Positions 19,530 through 28,659 are shown, numbered from the stretch's first letter. The stretch: 64,000 bases of DNA from Vannielia litorea (GCF_900142295.1 NZ_FSRL01000001.1:2976001-3040000), one strand, 5' to 3'. Numbers and translations: made by a program. The notes: generated from the sequence alone by a model not told the origin.

Positions 19530-19544
19530 TAGCAATCGCTTAAG
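19530..19544 (+). promoter_or_regulatory. CtrA-like binding site upstream of flagellin
   Basis: The sequence TTAG-N7-TTAA (19530-19533 and 19541-19544) matches the CtrA consensus TTAA-N7-TTAA at seven of eight fixed positions. It lies about 147 bp before the flagellin start, in a 288-bp gap that is otherwise free of genes. CtrA controls motility genes in many Rhodobacterales. The remaining stretch to the ATG (19545-19690) would form a long leader, which is notable because FlbT, encoded downstream, acts on flagellin mRNA leaders in Caulobacter. Confidence 0.5.
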
Positions 19545-19690
19545 CTCGTTCAGGCAGGTTCGCCCCGCACCTCTGTGGGTGGCGCGGCCCGGTCGAATGG
19601 TCCGCAACACGGTGAAACCGGATCTGGCCGTCCTGCGGGGCGGCTCTCCGAAATGGCGCAAAGCGCCCATCTGAAAGGACCAAGGGAACC

Positions 19691-21244
19691 ATGTCCAGCA
19701 TTCTGACCAATACAAGCTCGATGGTGGCCCTGCAGACGCTCCGTGGCATCAACATGAGCCTCGAGCAGACCCAGGCCGAAATCTCCACCGGCAAGTCCGT
19801 GGGCTCCGCCCGCGACAACTCCGCCATCTGGGCGATCTCCAAGGTGATGGAGTCCGACGTTCGCGGCTTCAAGGCCATCTCCGAGAGCCTGTCTCTGGGC
19901 GAAAGCACCGTCGCGGTCGCCCGCAACGGCGCCGAAACCGTCACCGACCTGCTCGTGCAGATGAAGGAAAAGATCGTTGGCGCGCAGGAAGAAAACGTCG
20001 ACCGCGGCAAGCTCCAGGCCGACATCGACGCGCTCTCCGACCAGATCGCCTCCGTCGTAGGTGCGGCCCAGTTCAACGGGCTCAACCTCCTGTCCGGCAC
20101 CGACGAGGTGAACATTCTCAGTTCGCTCGACCGGTCCGCCGGCGGCACCGTGGCGGCCTCCGACATCGCCGTGGCGCGGCAGGATCTCAGCTTCGACGCA
20201 GGCGTGATGGGGACGACCAACAACCTGGCCACCTACATCACCGCCGCCGACGGTTCGAACTCGCTCGCCGGTGTGGCCGGCAACCAGTTCTCCAACGCCG
20301 CCAACACCATGACCATCGCGCTCGCCTCGGCCACCGCGGGCTCGTCCAACACCTACAACCTGCAGGTCAACGGCACCACGGTGACCTACACCTCCGCGAC
20401 CTCGGGCAACACCGTCACCTCGGTGGCAGATGGCATCGTCGCCGCGCTCAATGCAGCCGGCATCGAAGACATCACCGCCTCGGCGGCCACCGGCACCATC
20501 ACCCTGTCGTCGACCGTCAAGTTCGACGATGTGGAGGTGAACTTCTCCACCACCGACTCGGCCGTCACGGCCAACGTCAACGGCGGCGGCGCAGGTGGCG
20601 CAGGTGCCGGCTTCACCGGGGAGACGATCAACGCCCGCGCGTCCTCGGTCACCTTCTCGACAACCGCGGCCGTGCAGGACGGCGACGGCTACCGGGTGTC
20701 GATCGGCGGCGTCAACTATGACTACATCGCCGGTCCCGGCGAAAACATGGAAGACGTGGCGCGCGGCCTGAAAACCGTGATCGACGGAGCCGGCGTGGCC
20801 AACATCTCGACCAACGTGATGCAAGACGCCACCACCGGTGCCTGGGTGCTCCAGCTCGACAACGACAGCAGCACCGATCTCGCCCTGACCGACGATGGTT
20901 TCTCGGGCGGCACGGCAACCGGCGGCCTCTCGGGCGTCGACAAGCTCGATGTCACCACCGACGAGGGTGTCGAGGCGGCTCTGGCCAACATCGAAACCTA
21001 CATCGACACGGCGATCGGTGCCGCGGCGGCCTTCGGCTCGGTCGAAGGCCGGATCGAGACCCAGTCGGAGTTCATCCAGAACCTGACCGACAGCCTCACC
21101 GCCGGCATCGGCAGCCTCGTGGACGCCGACATGGAGGCCGCCTCGGCCCGCCTCCAGGCGCTCCAGGTGCAGCAGCAGCTGGGGGTCCAGTCGCTCTCCA
21201 TCGCCAACCAGTCGCCGCAGTCGATCCTGTCGCTGTTCCGGTAA
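19691..21244 (+). CDS. Flagellin
   Basis: The filament subunit, 517 residues. The conserved N-terminal D0/D1 region (MSSILTNTSSMVALQTLRGI, then ISTGKSVGSARDNSAIWAIS) and the C-terminal D1/D0 region (ARLQALQVQQQLGVQSLSIA, ending SLFR) are those of alphaproteobacterial flagellins. The central part is unusually long and contains two modules with the flagellin hook-IN pattern: about residues 220-275 (NLQVNGTTVTYTSATSGNTV ...) and about 334-395 (YRVSIGGVNYDYIAGPGENM ...). Both would lie on the filament surface. A GGA-rich ribosome-binding site (GGGAACC) precedes the ATG. flaF and flbT follow, the standard arrangement for control of flagellin synthesis. Confidence 0.95.
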   Translation: MSSILTNTSSMVALQTLRGINMSLEQTQAEISTGKSVGSARDNSAIWAISKVMESDVRGFKAISESLSLGESTVAVARNGAETVTDLLVQMKEKIVGAQEENVDRGKLQADIDALSDQIASVVGAAQFNGLNLLSGTDEVNILSSLDRSAGGTVAASDIAVARQDLSFDAGVMGTTNNLATYITAADGSNSLAGVAGNQFSNAANTMTIALASATAGSSNTYNLQVNGTTVTYTSATSGNTVTSVADGIVAALNAAGIEDITASAATGTITLSSTVKFDDVEVNFSTTDSAVTANVNGGGAGGAGAGFTGETINARASSVTFSTTAAVQDGDGYRVSIGGVNYDYIAGPGENMEDVARGLKTVIDGAGVANISTNVMQDATTGAWVLQLDNDSSTDLALTDDGFSGGTATGGLSGVDKLDVTTDEGVEAALANIETYIDTAIGAAAAFGSVEGRIETQSEFIQNLTDSLTAGIGSLVDADMEAASARLQALQVQQQLGVQSLSIANQSPQSILSLFR

Positions 21245-21348
21245 CCGCCTGACGGGCGGGGCGCCGAATGGACCGGGCCAAAACGGCCCGGGGCGCCCCG
21301 CCCACACTCTACTCGCCCAAATGCCCCCCTGAGTGGAAGGACAGAGAC

Positions 21349-21717
21349 TTGAACTCCGTGCAACTGGCGCAAAGCGCCTATTCCTCCGGCCAGCAGGCCC
21401 CGCTGCGCACCCATCGCGGCACCGAATACGCAGCCTTCAGCCGAGTCACCTCGCGCCTCAAGGCGCCTCGCAGCTTCAATGCGCTGGCGGCCGCGGTCCA
21501 CGAGAACCGCCAACTCTGGACAGCGCTGGCCGCCGATGTCGCCGATGCCGAGAACGGCCTCACCGCCGATCTGCGCGCCCGCATCTTCTATCTCGCCCGC
21601 TTCACCGCACAGCATTCCTCCAAGGTGCTTCGCCGCAAGGCCGACGTGCTGCCGCTGATCGAGATCAACATGGCCGTCATGCGCGGCCTCGGCGGCAAGG
21701 TGGAGGCGGCACGATGA
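21349..21717 (+). CDS. flaF: Flagellar biosynthesis regulator FlaF
   Basis: A 122-residue FlaF protein, required for flagellin synthesis or secretion in alphaproteobacteria and acting against FlbT. Characteristic parts are the start NSVQLAQSAYSS, TEYAAFSRVTSRLKAP, the HENRQLWTALAADVADAENG block and ARIFYLARFTAQHSSKVL. The start is a TTG at 21349, chosen because AAGGA lies seven bases upstream and because the conserved N-terminus begins there. A longer ATG-initiated frame from 21268 is not supported by similarity. The stop overlaps the flbT start by 4 bp (ATGA). Confidence 0.9.
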   Translation: MNSVQLAQSAYSSGQQAPLRTHRGTEYAAFSRVTSRLKAPRSFNALAAAVHENRQLWTALAADVADAENGLTADLRARIFYLARFTAQHSSKVLRRKADVLPLIEINMAVMRGLGGKVEAAR

Positions 21718-22154
21718 GCGGCCTCGTCCTCAAGCTCAGCCCCAAGGAGCGCGTGCTCATCAACGGCGCGGTGATCGAAAACGGCGACCGGCGCTCGCGG
21801 CTCTCCATCGTCACCCCCGGCGCGCACATTCTGCGCCTGCGCGATGCCATCCACCCCGAGGAGGCCCGGACCCCGGTCAAGCGGGTGGCCTATATCGCCC
21901 AGCTCGTGCTCTCCGGCGATACCGCGCCGGCCGACGCCGACATCCAGCTGATGCGGGGAATCGAGCAACTGAGCCAGGTCTTCACCGATCACGACAGCCG
22001 CACCCAGCTCGACACCGCCACCGCCGCGGTGCGTGAGGGGCAGCACTACCAGGCGCTGAAATGCCTGCGTGCCCTCATTCCGCGCGAAGACCGGCTGCTG
22101 GCGGCGCACAGGCCCGATCGCCCCGCGATACCGCCCAACGTGACGCCCTCGTGA
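21714..22154 (+). CDS. flbT: Flagellin synthesis repressor FlbT
   Basis: A 146-residue FlbT protein. In Caulobacter FlbT binds the 5' leader of flagellin mRNA and reduces its stability or translation until the hook is complete. Typical features are the start MSGLVLKLSPKERVLINGAV, the IENGDRRSRLSI block and YIAQLVLSGD. The C-terminal part (HYQALKCLRALIPREDRLL) also fits. It is coupled to flaF by an ATGA overlap and shares one base with the start of the next gene, so flaF-flbT-DUF1217 are one translation-coupled unit. Confidence 0.93.
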   Translation: MSGLVLKLSPKERVLINGAVIENGDRRSRLSIVTPGAHILRLRDAIHPEEARTPVKRVAYIAQLVLSGDTAPADADIQLMRGIEQLSQVFTDHDSRTQLDTATAAVREGQHYQALKCLRALIPREDRLLAAHRPDRPAIPPNVTPS

Positions 22155-23320
22155 TGTTCACGCCCATCGTCCCCCTCGGCGGCCTGCTCGGCTGGCAGTT
22201 TCTCCAGCGCACGCAGGAGAGCCAGCAGCAGAGCCTTGCCACTTCGGCGACGGTCGAGCGCGACATGGCCGAGTTCGAGGCGCGCATCGCCCAGGTGCAA
22301 ACCGCCGAGGAACTGGTGAACGATTTCCGCCTCCTCCGCATCGCCCTCGGCGCCTTCGGCCTGTCGGACGACATCAACAACACGTACTTCATCCGCAAGG
22401 TGCTGGAGGAGGGCACCGAGGACTCGCAGGCGCTCGCCAACCGCCTCTCCGACACCCGCTATTACGATCTCGCCGAGGCCTTCGGCTTCGGCGCCTATGA
22501 GACACCAAACAACGCCTTCGGCGCGATCGAGGACCGGATCCGCGCCGGCACCGATACGCTCCCCGCCCGCCAGCGCGAGGCTGCCGGAGATCGGGCCCTC
22601 CTGCTGATCGACCGGCTCGATGCCCTGACCACCCAGCTCGGCGCCGAAGAGAAGGACCCTGCCGCAGAGGCCATCCTGCGAGGCGAGATCCAGGAGCTCT
22701 GGCCCGCCGTCATGGGCAACCCCCGCCTCCGCGAGGCCATGCTCTCCACCTTCGGGGTCGCGGAGGGATTTGAAGCGCTCCCCCAGGCCACCCAGGTCGA
22801 GGTGATGCGCCAGAAGGTCGTCGGCCTCTTCGAGGGCCGCCCGGCCGCGCAGATGACCGGCTTCACCGACCGGATCAGGCAATCCTACACCGAGCGCCAG
22901 TTCGAAATCGCCGTCGGAGAGCAGGCCCAGGAACTTCGCCTCGCGCTCAACCTGGAGCGCGCACTGCCGGCCATCGCCGGCGACCCGGACGATGCCGATG
23001 ACACGATGTGGTTCAAGATCATGGGCAGCTCGCCCCTCCGCGCGGTCTTCGACACCGCCTTCGGCCTGCCCGATGCCTTCGCCGCGCTCGACATCGACAA
23101 GCAGCTCGAGGTCTACAAGCAGCGCGCGCGTTCCGTCTTCGGCAGCAGCGAGGTCTCGCAGTTCACCGATCCGGAGGCCCGCGAGGCGCTGGTCCGCCTC
23201 TACCTCGTGCGCACGGAGCTGAACGGCACGGCCTCTTCGCCCGGCGCCTCGAGTGCCGCGCTGACCATTCTCAGCGGGGTGACCTCCGGCAGCCTCTTCA
23301 CCACCCTGCTCAGCCGCTGA
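22154..23320 (+). CDS. DUF1217 flagellar-cluster protein
   Basis: A 388-residue protein resembling the DUF1217 family, which occurs almost only in alphaproteobacterial flagellar loci and has no settled function. Visible repeats of the family pattern are RLSDTRYYDLAEAFGFG and FTDRIRQSYTERQFEIAVGE. The N-terminal segment (PIVPLGGLLGWQFLQRTQES) is followed by a region (NDFRLLRIALGAFGL) that also fits. It contains no clear signal peptide or catalytic motif. The start at 22154 shares its first base with the flbT stop. A role in the axial structure or its export is an inference from context. Confidence 0.8.
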   Translation: MFTPIVPLGGLLGWQFLQRTQESQQQSLATSATVERDMAEFEARIAQVQTAEELVNDFRLLRIALGAFGLSDDINNTYFIRKVLEEGTEDSQALANRLSDTRYYDLAEAFGFGAYETPNNAFGAIEDRIRAGTDTLPARQREAAGDRALLLIDRLDALTTQLGAEEKDPAAEAILRGEIQELWPAVMGNPRLREAMLSTFGVAEGFEALPQATQVEVMRQKVVGLFEGRPAAQMTGFTDRIRQSYTERQFEIAVGEQAQELRLALNLERALPAIAGDPDDADDTMWFKIMGSSPLRAVFDTAFGLPDAFAALDIDKQLEVYKQRARSVFGSSEVSQFTDPEAREALVRLYLVRTELNGTASSPGASSAALTILSGVTSGSLFTTLLSR

Positions 23321-23329
23321 GCGCCGGCC

Positions 23330-23572
23330 TCATCCCTCGCCCGCGGGCCGCACCTGATACACGCCTTCCGGCAGGTCGAGCGCAGCGGCCAGATCCCGCA
23401 TCTGGGTCAACGAAAGGGTGATCTTCTGCACAACATCCTGGCGGGCATCCAGCTGTTGGATGGTCACGCAGTCCTCGAAGGCCTGGATGGTCACATCCTC
23501 TTCCAGATGCGGCCTGCCCTCGTCCACAAGGGTGATCACCGTCGCGTCGAAATCGTGTTCGATGGTAAACAT
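23330..23572 (-). CDS. Conserved small acidic protein, function unknown
   Basis: An 80-residue acidic soluble protein (MFTIEHDFDATVITLVDEGR at its start, DLPEGVYQVRPAGEG near its end). I recognise the pattern as one seen in Rhodobacteraceae genomes, but no function is known to me. It has one cysteine in FEDCVTIQQLD and no membrane segment. It is convergent with the DUF1217 gene, only 9 bp from its stop. It is divergent from the M48 protease gene, with a 152-bp gap that holds a degenerate copy of the short palindrome. Confidence 0.7.
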   Translation of the reverse strand: MFTIEHDFDATVITLVDEGRPHLEEDVTIQAFEDCVTIQQLDARQDVVQKITLSLTQMRDLAAALDLPEGVYQVRPAGEG

Positions 23573-23620
23573 GGCGCCAGCCTAGCCCGCCGCTCCGGCG
23601 CTGTCAGCCGCCAAACGGCA

Positions 23621-23645
23621 GGCGGCCGGGCAATCTGCCGCCGCC
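23621..23645. repeat. Short dispersed palindrome, degenerate copy
   Basis: The segment contains the core GGGCAATCTGCC shared with the palindrome after dnaA (8084-8102), flanked here by the arms GGCGGC and GCCGCC. It lies in the 152-bp divergent gap between the small acidic protein gene and the M48 protease gene, not directly after a stop codon. The match is partial and may be coincidence. Confidence 0.35.
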
Positions 23646-23724
23646 CCGCAGCAAGGGGCTACAGCGGCCCGGCACCGCCTGCTAAGCTCCCCGCCAGAAG
23701 ATCAGCCAAGGTAAGGCCATCGCC

Positions 23725-24435
23725 ATGAAATTCCCCGCAATCGCGCTTGCGGCCCTGTCGCTTCTGGCAGGCTGCGTCGAGGTCAGCGAACCCCAGCAAC
23801 CGCCAAGCCAGCCAGCGCCCGCCACCACCTCGGGCGGCTTCGATGCCAACCGGGCCGCGCGCAACTTCGTCACCGTGGTCAACCGGGTGGAGCCCGTCGC
23901 CGAGAGCGAATGTCGCGCCCGACTGCCCCGCGCCAATTGCGATTTTCTCATCGTGGTCGACGACCGGCGCGGCCAGCCGCCCAACGCTTACCAGACCGAG
24001 GATCGCTCGGGCCGGCCGGTCATCGCCTTCACCCTCGCGCTCATCGCCGACGCCCGCAACCAGGACGAGCTCGCCTTCATCCTCGGTCACGAGGCCGCGC
24101 ACCACATCAAGGAGCACATCCCCCGCACCCGCGAAAGCGCCACCTTCGGGGCGGTGCTGCTCGGCACGCTCGTGGGCGTGGGCGGCGGCGGCGATGCCGC
24201 GGTCGAGGCCGCCAGCCGCGTCGGCGCCGGCATCGGCGCACGGCGGTTCTCCAAGGAATTCGAGCTCGAAGCCGATGCGCTCGGCACCATCATCGCCAAG
24301 CGCGCCGGCTACGACCCGGTGCGCGGCGCGGCCTTCTTCAACCGCATTCCCGACCCCGGCGATGCCTTCCTCGGCTCCCACCCGCCCAACGCCTCCCGCA
24401 TCGAAACCGTCCGCCGCACCGCGGCCGGGCTGTAG
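23725..24435 (+). CDS. M48-family metalloprotease lipoprotein
   Basis: A 236-residue zinc protease of the M48 type. The signal sequence ends in the lipobox LLAGC (Cys17), so it should be a lipoprotein anchored in the periplasm. The HExxH zinc motif is complete in GHEAAHH (His122, Glu123, His126), and the third ligand is Glu182 in ELEADALG. The C-terminal SHPPNASRIETVRR is the usual family ending. Related proteins such as BepA and LoiP act in outer-membrane quality control. The substrate here is unknown. Confidence 0.9.
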   Translation: MKFPAIALAALSLLAGCVEVSEPQQPPSQPAPATTSGGFDANRAARNFVTVVNRVEPVAESECRARLPRANCDFLIVVDDRRGQPPNAYQTEDRSGRPVIAFTLALIADARNQDELAFILGHEAAHHIKEHIPRTRESATFGAVLLGTLVGVGGGGDAAVEAASRVGAGIGARRFSKEFELEADALGTIIAKRAGYDPVRGAAFFNRIPDPGDAFLGSHPPNASRIETVRRTAAGL

Positions 24436-24548
24436 CACGAGGGCGCCAGTGGCCGCACAATCCGGCGGCAGGCGGAACAAAAAGGTTCAGGATCAACGCG
24501 CTCGCCGCTATCTCCGGAACCGGGGATCGTGGTGTGAGGGGCGGAACG

Positions 24549-24911
24549 ATGTTGAAACAGCAAATCAGGCGCATCTGGCTTCGCACACGGTGGAGCTGGG
24601 AGGGGCTGACCCATGTCTGGCACACCGAGCACTCGCTCAAGCAGTGGGTCATGGCCTATGCCGTCTCCGTCGTGGTCGCCCTGGTGCTCCCCATCACCCC
24701 CGGTGAAAAAGCCCTGCTGCTGATGGGCGGCGTGCTGGTCTTCGCCTTCGAGTGCATCAACACCGCCATCGAACGCACCGTCGATCACATCTCGATGGAG
24801 CGCCATCCGCTCGCCAAGCAGGCCAAAGACACCGCCTCTGCCGCCGTCGCCCTCTCTGCCGTGGCGCTGGGGCTGGCCTGGGTCGTCATCCTCATCGGTC
24901 TTGCCCTCTGA
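24549..24911 (+). CDS. dgkA: Diacylglycerol kinase (DgkA family)
   Basis: A 120-residue inner-membrane enzyme that phosphorylates diacylglycerol to phosphatidate, recycling lipid released during glucan synthesis. It has three hydrophobic segments and the family motif ECINTAIERTVD (Glu68, Asn71, Glu75, Asp79), plus the N-terminal THVWHTEHSLKQW. The start at 24549 matches the family; the longer open frame upstream overlaps the protease gene in another frame and is not credible. It lies 113 bp downstream of the M48 gene. Confidence 0.92.
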   Translation: MLKQQIRRIWLRTRWSWEGLTHVWHTEHSLKQWVMAYAVSVVVALVLPITPGEKALLLMGGVLVFAFECINTAIERTVDHISMERHPLAKQAKDTASAAVALSAVALGLAWVVILIGLAL

Positions 24912-24967
24912 AGGTCGGGGCGGGCACAGTCGGCCCATTCAATCCCCGATCATTCAGGACACGCATC

Positions 24968-25306
24968 ATGACCCATCGCCTTGCCTTCGCCGCCCTCACG
25001 GCCACCCTCGCCCTCTCCACCCCATTGGCCGCCCAAAGCCTCACCGGCAGCTACACCGCCCAGGGCCGCAACCCCGACGGCTCCGCCTACACCGGCACCG
25101 TCGAGATCGTCGAGAACGGCGGCGCCGTCAGCATCACCTGGACGGTCGGCAACAGCTATGCCGGGGCCGGCACGATCGACGGCAAGCTGATCACCGTGCA
25201 ATGGGGCAGCGACCACCCGCTCTATTACGTCATCACGCCCTCGGGCGAGCTGCACGGCACCTGGGGCAACGGCACCGCCCTTGAACGGCTGATCCCAATG
25301 CGGTGA
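24968..25306 (+). CDS. Small secreted protein, function unknown
   Basis: A 112-residue protein with a clear signal peptide (MTHRLAFAALTATLALSTPLAAQ). The mature part is small and beta-rich (GSYTAQGRNPDGSAYTGTVE, ITVQWGSDHPLYYVITPSGE). It looks like a fibronectin-like or lipocalin-like small exported protein, but no family is certain. The start has AGGA about eight bases upstream. It lies 56 bp after dgkA in the same direction and might share its transcript. Confidence 0.72.
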   Translation: MTHRLAFAALTATLALSTPLAAQSLTGSYTAQGRNPDGSAYTGTVEIVENGGAVSITWTVGNSYAGAGTIDGKLITVQWGSDHPLYYVITPSGELHGTWGNGTALERLIPMR

Positions 25307-25420
25307 CGTGCTGCGCGCCCCTGCCGCTTCGTGAACTGTGCCGTATTTGACCTGAGTCAACGCGGCAAGTCAGGAGCAAGGGCAAACTTGTGCCGTGAAC
25401 CGGACAAGGGACCGAGGCGC

Positions 25421-25777
25421 ATGAAACCCATGGGCGACGAACGCACACACTACCTGCTGGCCCTTGGCATGGCCAAGGCCACGCGCACCGATCTGGTCGA
25501 CGCGATGGAAACCGGCGCACTCGACAACGACGCATGGGCCCGGATGCTGCACCGCTGCCGCAGCTGCGGCTGGCCGGAGGGCTGTGCCGATTGGGTCGAT
25601 CATCAGATGGAGTCCGGGGCCGAATGCCCGCCCTCCTGCGTCAACCAACGCAGGTTCGCCGAGCTGCGCGCCCGTTCCGCCCAGGCCCGGCGCGATTCCG
25701 ACATCGCCGTCGAAGCCGCCACCCTGGCAATGGCGCGGGCAGAGCGCGTGATGAAAAAGGCCGCAGGCGCCCGCTGA
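25421..25777 (+). CDS. Small cysteine-containing protein, resembles DUF6455
   Basis: A 118-residue protein with the cysteine pattern MLHRCRSCGWPEGCADWV, then CPPSCVNQRRFAELR, which resembles the DUF6455 family common in Rhodobacterales. The four or five cysteines suggest metal or redox binding, but this is inference. The start is placed at 25421, preceded by GAGG; an ATG three codons later is also possible. A strong terminator follows at 25849-25887. The C-terminus is a charged helix. Confidence 0.68.
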   Translation: MKPMGDERTHYLLALGMAKATRTDLVDAMETGALDNDAWARMLHRCRSCGWPEGCADWVDHQMESGAECPPSCVNQRRFAELRARSAQARRDSDIAVEAATLAMARAERVMKKAAGAR

Positions 25778-25848
25778 GGCACTGCGCAGAACATGTCGAC
25801 AGGGGCAAGGGACGGAGCCTGAAACGGGCGGCCCCGCCGGCATCACCA

Positions 25849-25887
25849 GGGGTCGGTGACTGGGGAGCCACCGACCCCATCATTTTT
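25849..25887 (+). terminator. Rho-independent terminator
   Basis: A perfect 10-bp stem, GGGGTCGGTG (25849-25858) with CACCGACCCC (25869-25878), closes a 10-nt loop. It is followed within four bases by five T on the plus strand. It ends the transcript of the small cysteine-containing protein, 71 bp beyond that stop codon, and faces the convergent rimO gene. Confidence 0.85.
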
Positions 25888-25993
25888 CCCGGCACCGCGT
25901 GATACCCGCGAGCTTGCCGGACCCATGCGCCGCTTCATGGCCGATACCCTGACGGCGATGCTGGTCTTCACACGCCCGCCACGGGCCGCCCGC

Positions 25994-27376
25994 TCAGGGC
26001 GCAGCGATCCGCCGCCCCCAGAGGTCGTATTCGCTGGCCTCGTCCACCTCGACCGTCACGATATCGCCGGGGCTCAGCCCCTCGGTGTCTTCGTCGATGA
26101 AGAGGTTGCCGTCGATCTCCGGCGCATCGGCCTTGGTCCGGCAGGTCGCCACGCCCTCGGCGTCGATCTCGTCCACGATCACCTCGCAGCGCGTGCCCAC
26201 CTTCGCCGCCAGCCTGGCCTCGCTGATCGCCTGCGCCTTTTCCATGAACCGCGCCCAGCGCTCGGCCTTCACCTCTTCGGGCACATGGTCGGGCAAGGCG
26301 TTGGACCTTGCGCCCGCCACGTTCTCGTACTTGAAGCACCCCACCCGGTCGAGCTGGGCCTCGTCGAGCCAGTCGAGCAGATGGGCAAACTCCTCCTCCG
26401 TCTCGCCCGGATAGCCCACGATGAAGGTCGACCGCAGGGTGATGTCGGGGCAAATCGCCCGCCACTCCGCGATCCGCTCCAGCGTCTTTTCGCCATGCGC
26501 CGGCCGGGCCATGCGCTTCAGCGTTTCGGGGTGCGAATGCTGGAACGGGATGTCGAGATAGGGCAGCACCAGCCCCTCCGCCATCAGCGGAACGACCTCG
26601 CGGACATGCGGATAGGGATAGACGTAATGCAACCGCACCCAGGCCCCGAGGCCCCCGAGGTCCCGCGCCAGATCGGTCATATGCGCCCGGTGCCCGCGCT
26701 CCTCGGCATGGCGAATGTCCACGCCATATGCCGAGGTGTCCTGGCTGATCACCAGCAGTTCGCGCACCCCCGCCGCCACCAGCCGCTCCGCCTCGCGCAC
26801 CACCGCATGCGCCGGGCGCGACACCAGCCGCCCGCGCATGTCGGGAATGATGCAGAACCTGCACTTGTGGTTACAGCCCTCCGAGATCTTCAGGTAGCTG
26901 TAATGCCGCGGCGTCAGGCTCACCCCGCTCGCCGGCAACAGATCCACGAACGGATCGGGCGCGGGCGGCACCGCCGCATGCACCGCGTCCAGCACCTGCT
27001 CGTATTGGTGCGGCCCGGTCACCGCCAGCACCTTCGGATGCGCCCCGGTGATGTAGTCGGGCTCCGCGCCCAGGCAGCCCGTCACGATCACCCGGCCATT
27101 GGCCGCCATCGCCTCGCCGATCGCCTCCAGGCTCTCGGCCTTGGCGCTGTCGAGAAACCCGCAGGTGTTGACGATCACCGCATCGGCGCCGGCGTAGTCC
27201 GGGCTGATCCCGTAGCCCTCTGCTCTGAGCCGGGTCAAAATCCGCTCGCTGTCCACCAGCGCCTTGGGGCAGCCGAGTGAAACCATGCCGATGCGCGGCT
27301 GCCCGTCACGGGGAGCCTCGCCAAAGCGGGGAGCGGGCGCGAGGTCGGGGCGCAGATCGGGCGGATTGCTGGACAT
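25994..27376 (-). CDS. rimO: Ribosomal protein S12 methylthiotransferase
   Basis: A 460-residue radical-SAM enzyme that adds a methylthio group to an aspartate of ribosomal protein S12. The N-terminal UPF0004 domain has its three cluster cysteines (Cys36, Cys72, Cys101). The radical-SAM motif CNHKCRFC gives Cys168, Cys172 and Cys175. The C-terminal TRAM domain ([36 protein letters not shown]) has the D-x-D-x-L pattern that separates RimO from MiaB. The long leading segment ([20 protein letters not shown]) is a lineage-specific extension. Confidence 0.96.
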   Translation of the reverse strand: MSSNPPDLRPDLAPAPRFGEAPRDGQPRIGMVSLGCPKALVDSERILTRLRAEGYGISPDYAGADAVIVNTCGFLDSAKAESLEAIGEAMAANGRVIVTGCLGAEPDYITGAHPKVLAVTGPHQYEQVLDAVHAAVPPAPDPFVDLLPASGVSLTPRHYSYLKISEGCNHKCRFCIIPDMRGRLVSRPAHAVVREAERLVAAGVRELLVISQDTSAYGVDIRHAEERGHRAHMTDLARDLGGLGAWVRLHYVYPYPHVREVVPLMAEGLVLPYLDIPFQHSHPETLKRMARPAHGEKTLERIAEWRAICPDITLRSTFIVGYPGETEEEFAHLLDWLDEAQLDRVGCFKYENVAGARSNALPDHVPEEVKAERWARFMEKAQAISEARLAAKVGTRCEVIVDEIDAEGVATCRTKADAPEIDGNLFIDEDTEGLSPGDIVTVEVDEASEYDLWGRRIAAP

Positions 27377-27384
27377 GCGCCGCG

Positions 27385-27888
27385 CTATACAGGCGCACGC
27401 GGCGCGGCGGAAGGGGCAACGCTGCGGCGAAAGGTGATCGAGGTGGGCCGGTCAAAGCCCTCATGCGCCGTCCGCCCGACCTCGACAAAGCCCAGCGCGG
27501 CAAAGGCGGCATGGTTCTCGGTCAGCTCGACCCGCGATTGCAGCTCCAGCGCCTCGAACCCGCCGTCCCGCGCCATCTGCTCCGCCAGGTCCACCATCTG
27601 CCGCATCAACCCCTGCCCGCGCAGCTGCTCGGTGACGGCCAGCTTTCCGAGATAGATCACCGGTCGCCTCGGCGCCGCAAAGCCGCAGGCCACCACCCGC
27701 GAGCCGTAGCGCACCAGCATCAGCACCTCCTGCTCCGCCTTTTCCGCCAGGCCCTCGGGCGTGAGGCGCTTCAGCGACGAGGGCGGGTCGATCCGGCCTT
27801 CCATCTCGGCAAAGCAGGCCACCAGCAGCCTGTGCAGCCCGCGCCAGTCGTCAAACCCCGGCCCCGCCACCTCTGCCTGCAATTTCAT
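27385..27888 (-). CDS. GNAT-family N-acetyltransferase
   Basis: A 167-residue protein with the GNAT fold. The acetyl-CoA-binding motif A is visible as [20 protein letters not shown], with the R/Q-x-x-G-x-G/A pattern RGQGLM. The motif B region ([19 protein letters not shown]) follows. The acceptor substrate cannot be read from the sequence. It lies between the ABC permease gene and rimO on the same strand, only 8 bp from the rimO start, so it may be co-expressed with both. Confidence 0.82.
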   Translation of the reverse strand: MKLQAEVAGPGFDDWRGLHRLLVACFAEMEGRIDPPSSLKRLTPEGLAEKAEQEVLMLVRYGSRVVACGFAAPRRPVIYLGKLAVTEQLRGQGLMRQMVDLAEQMARDGGFEALELQSRVELTENHAAFAALGFVEVGRTAHEGFDRPTSITFRRSVAPSAAPRAPV

Positions 27889-27897
27889 GCCACCGCC

Positions 27898-28659
27898 TCA
27901 CGGCTTGATCCGCCACCCTGTCTTGAAGATGGCATAGATCGCCAGGAGGCAGGCAACGAAAAACCCGGCCACCGCGATGAGCGAGATGCCCACGGGCACG
28001 TCGGAGATGCCGAAGAAGCTCCAGCGGAACCCGCTCACCAGGTAGAGCACCGGGTTGAAATGGCTCACCGTGGCCCAGGCCGGCGGCAGCATCGAGATCG
28101 AGTAGAACGACCCGCCCAGAAAAACGAGTGGCGTGACCACCAGCAGCGGAATCAGCTGCAACTGCTCGAAGTTCTTCGCCCAGATCCCGATGATGAAGCC
28201 CAGAAGCGCAAAGCTCACCGCCGTCATGACGAGAAAGGCCAGCATCCAGACCGGATGCAATATGTTCAGCTCCACGAAGAAGTTCGCGGTGATCATGATG
28301 ATGCCCGCGATGAACAGCGCCTTGGTCGCCGCCGCGCCGACATAACCGATGACGATCTCGATAAAGCTCATCGGCGCCGAGAGCAGCTCGAAGATCGTGC
28401 CGATGAACTTGGGAAAGTAGATCCCGAAGCTCGCGTTGCTGATGGATTGCTGCAACAGCGTCAGCATCACCAGCCCCGGAACGATGAAGGCGCCGTAGCT
28501 GACCCCCTCCACGCTTTCGATCCGTCCGCCGATGGCGGAGCCGAAGACCACGAAGTAGAGCACCGTCGAGAGCACCGGCGAGATGATGCTCTGGGTCACG
28601 GTCCTGAAGAACCGCGCCATCTCGAACCGGTAGATCGCCCCGATCGCCAGCCAGTTCAT
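27898..28659 (-). CDS. ABC-2 type transporter permease
   Basis: A 253-residue membrane protein with six hydrophobic segments and the ABC-2 permease pattern ([53 protein letters not shown]). It resembles the YadH/NodJ group of exporters. The start overlaps the ATPase stop by 4 bp (ATGA), so the two are one exporter. The substrate is unknown; related systems carry drugs or lipid-linked compounds. Confidence 0.9.
   Translation of the reverse strand: MNWLAIGAIYRFEMARFFRTVTQSIISPVLSTVLYFVVFGSAIGGRIESVEGVSYGAFIVPGLVMLTLLQQSISNASFGIYFPKFIGTIFELLSAPMSFIEIVIGYVGAAATKALFIAGIIMITANFFVELNILHPVWMLAFLVMTAVSFALLGFIIGIWAKNFEQLQLIPLLVVTPLVFLGGSFYSISMLPPAWATVSHFNPVLYLVSGFRWSFFGISDVPVGISLIAVAGFFVACLLAIYAIFKTGWRIKP

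Noticed and set aside
19550..21307. A 585-codon open frame opposite flagellin.
   Set aside because: It is a compositional shadow of the flagellin gene, made of Gly/Val/Asp-rich stretches with no domains.
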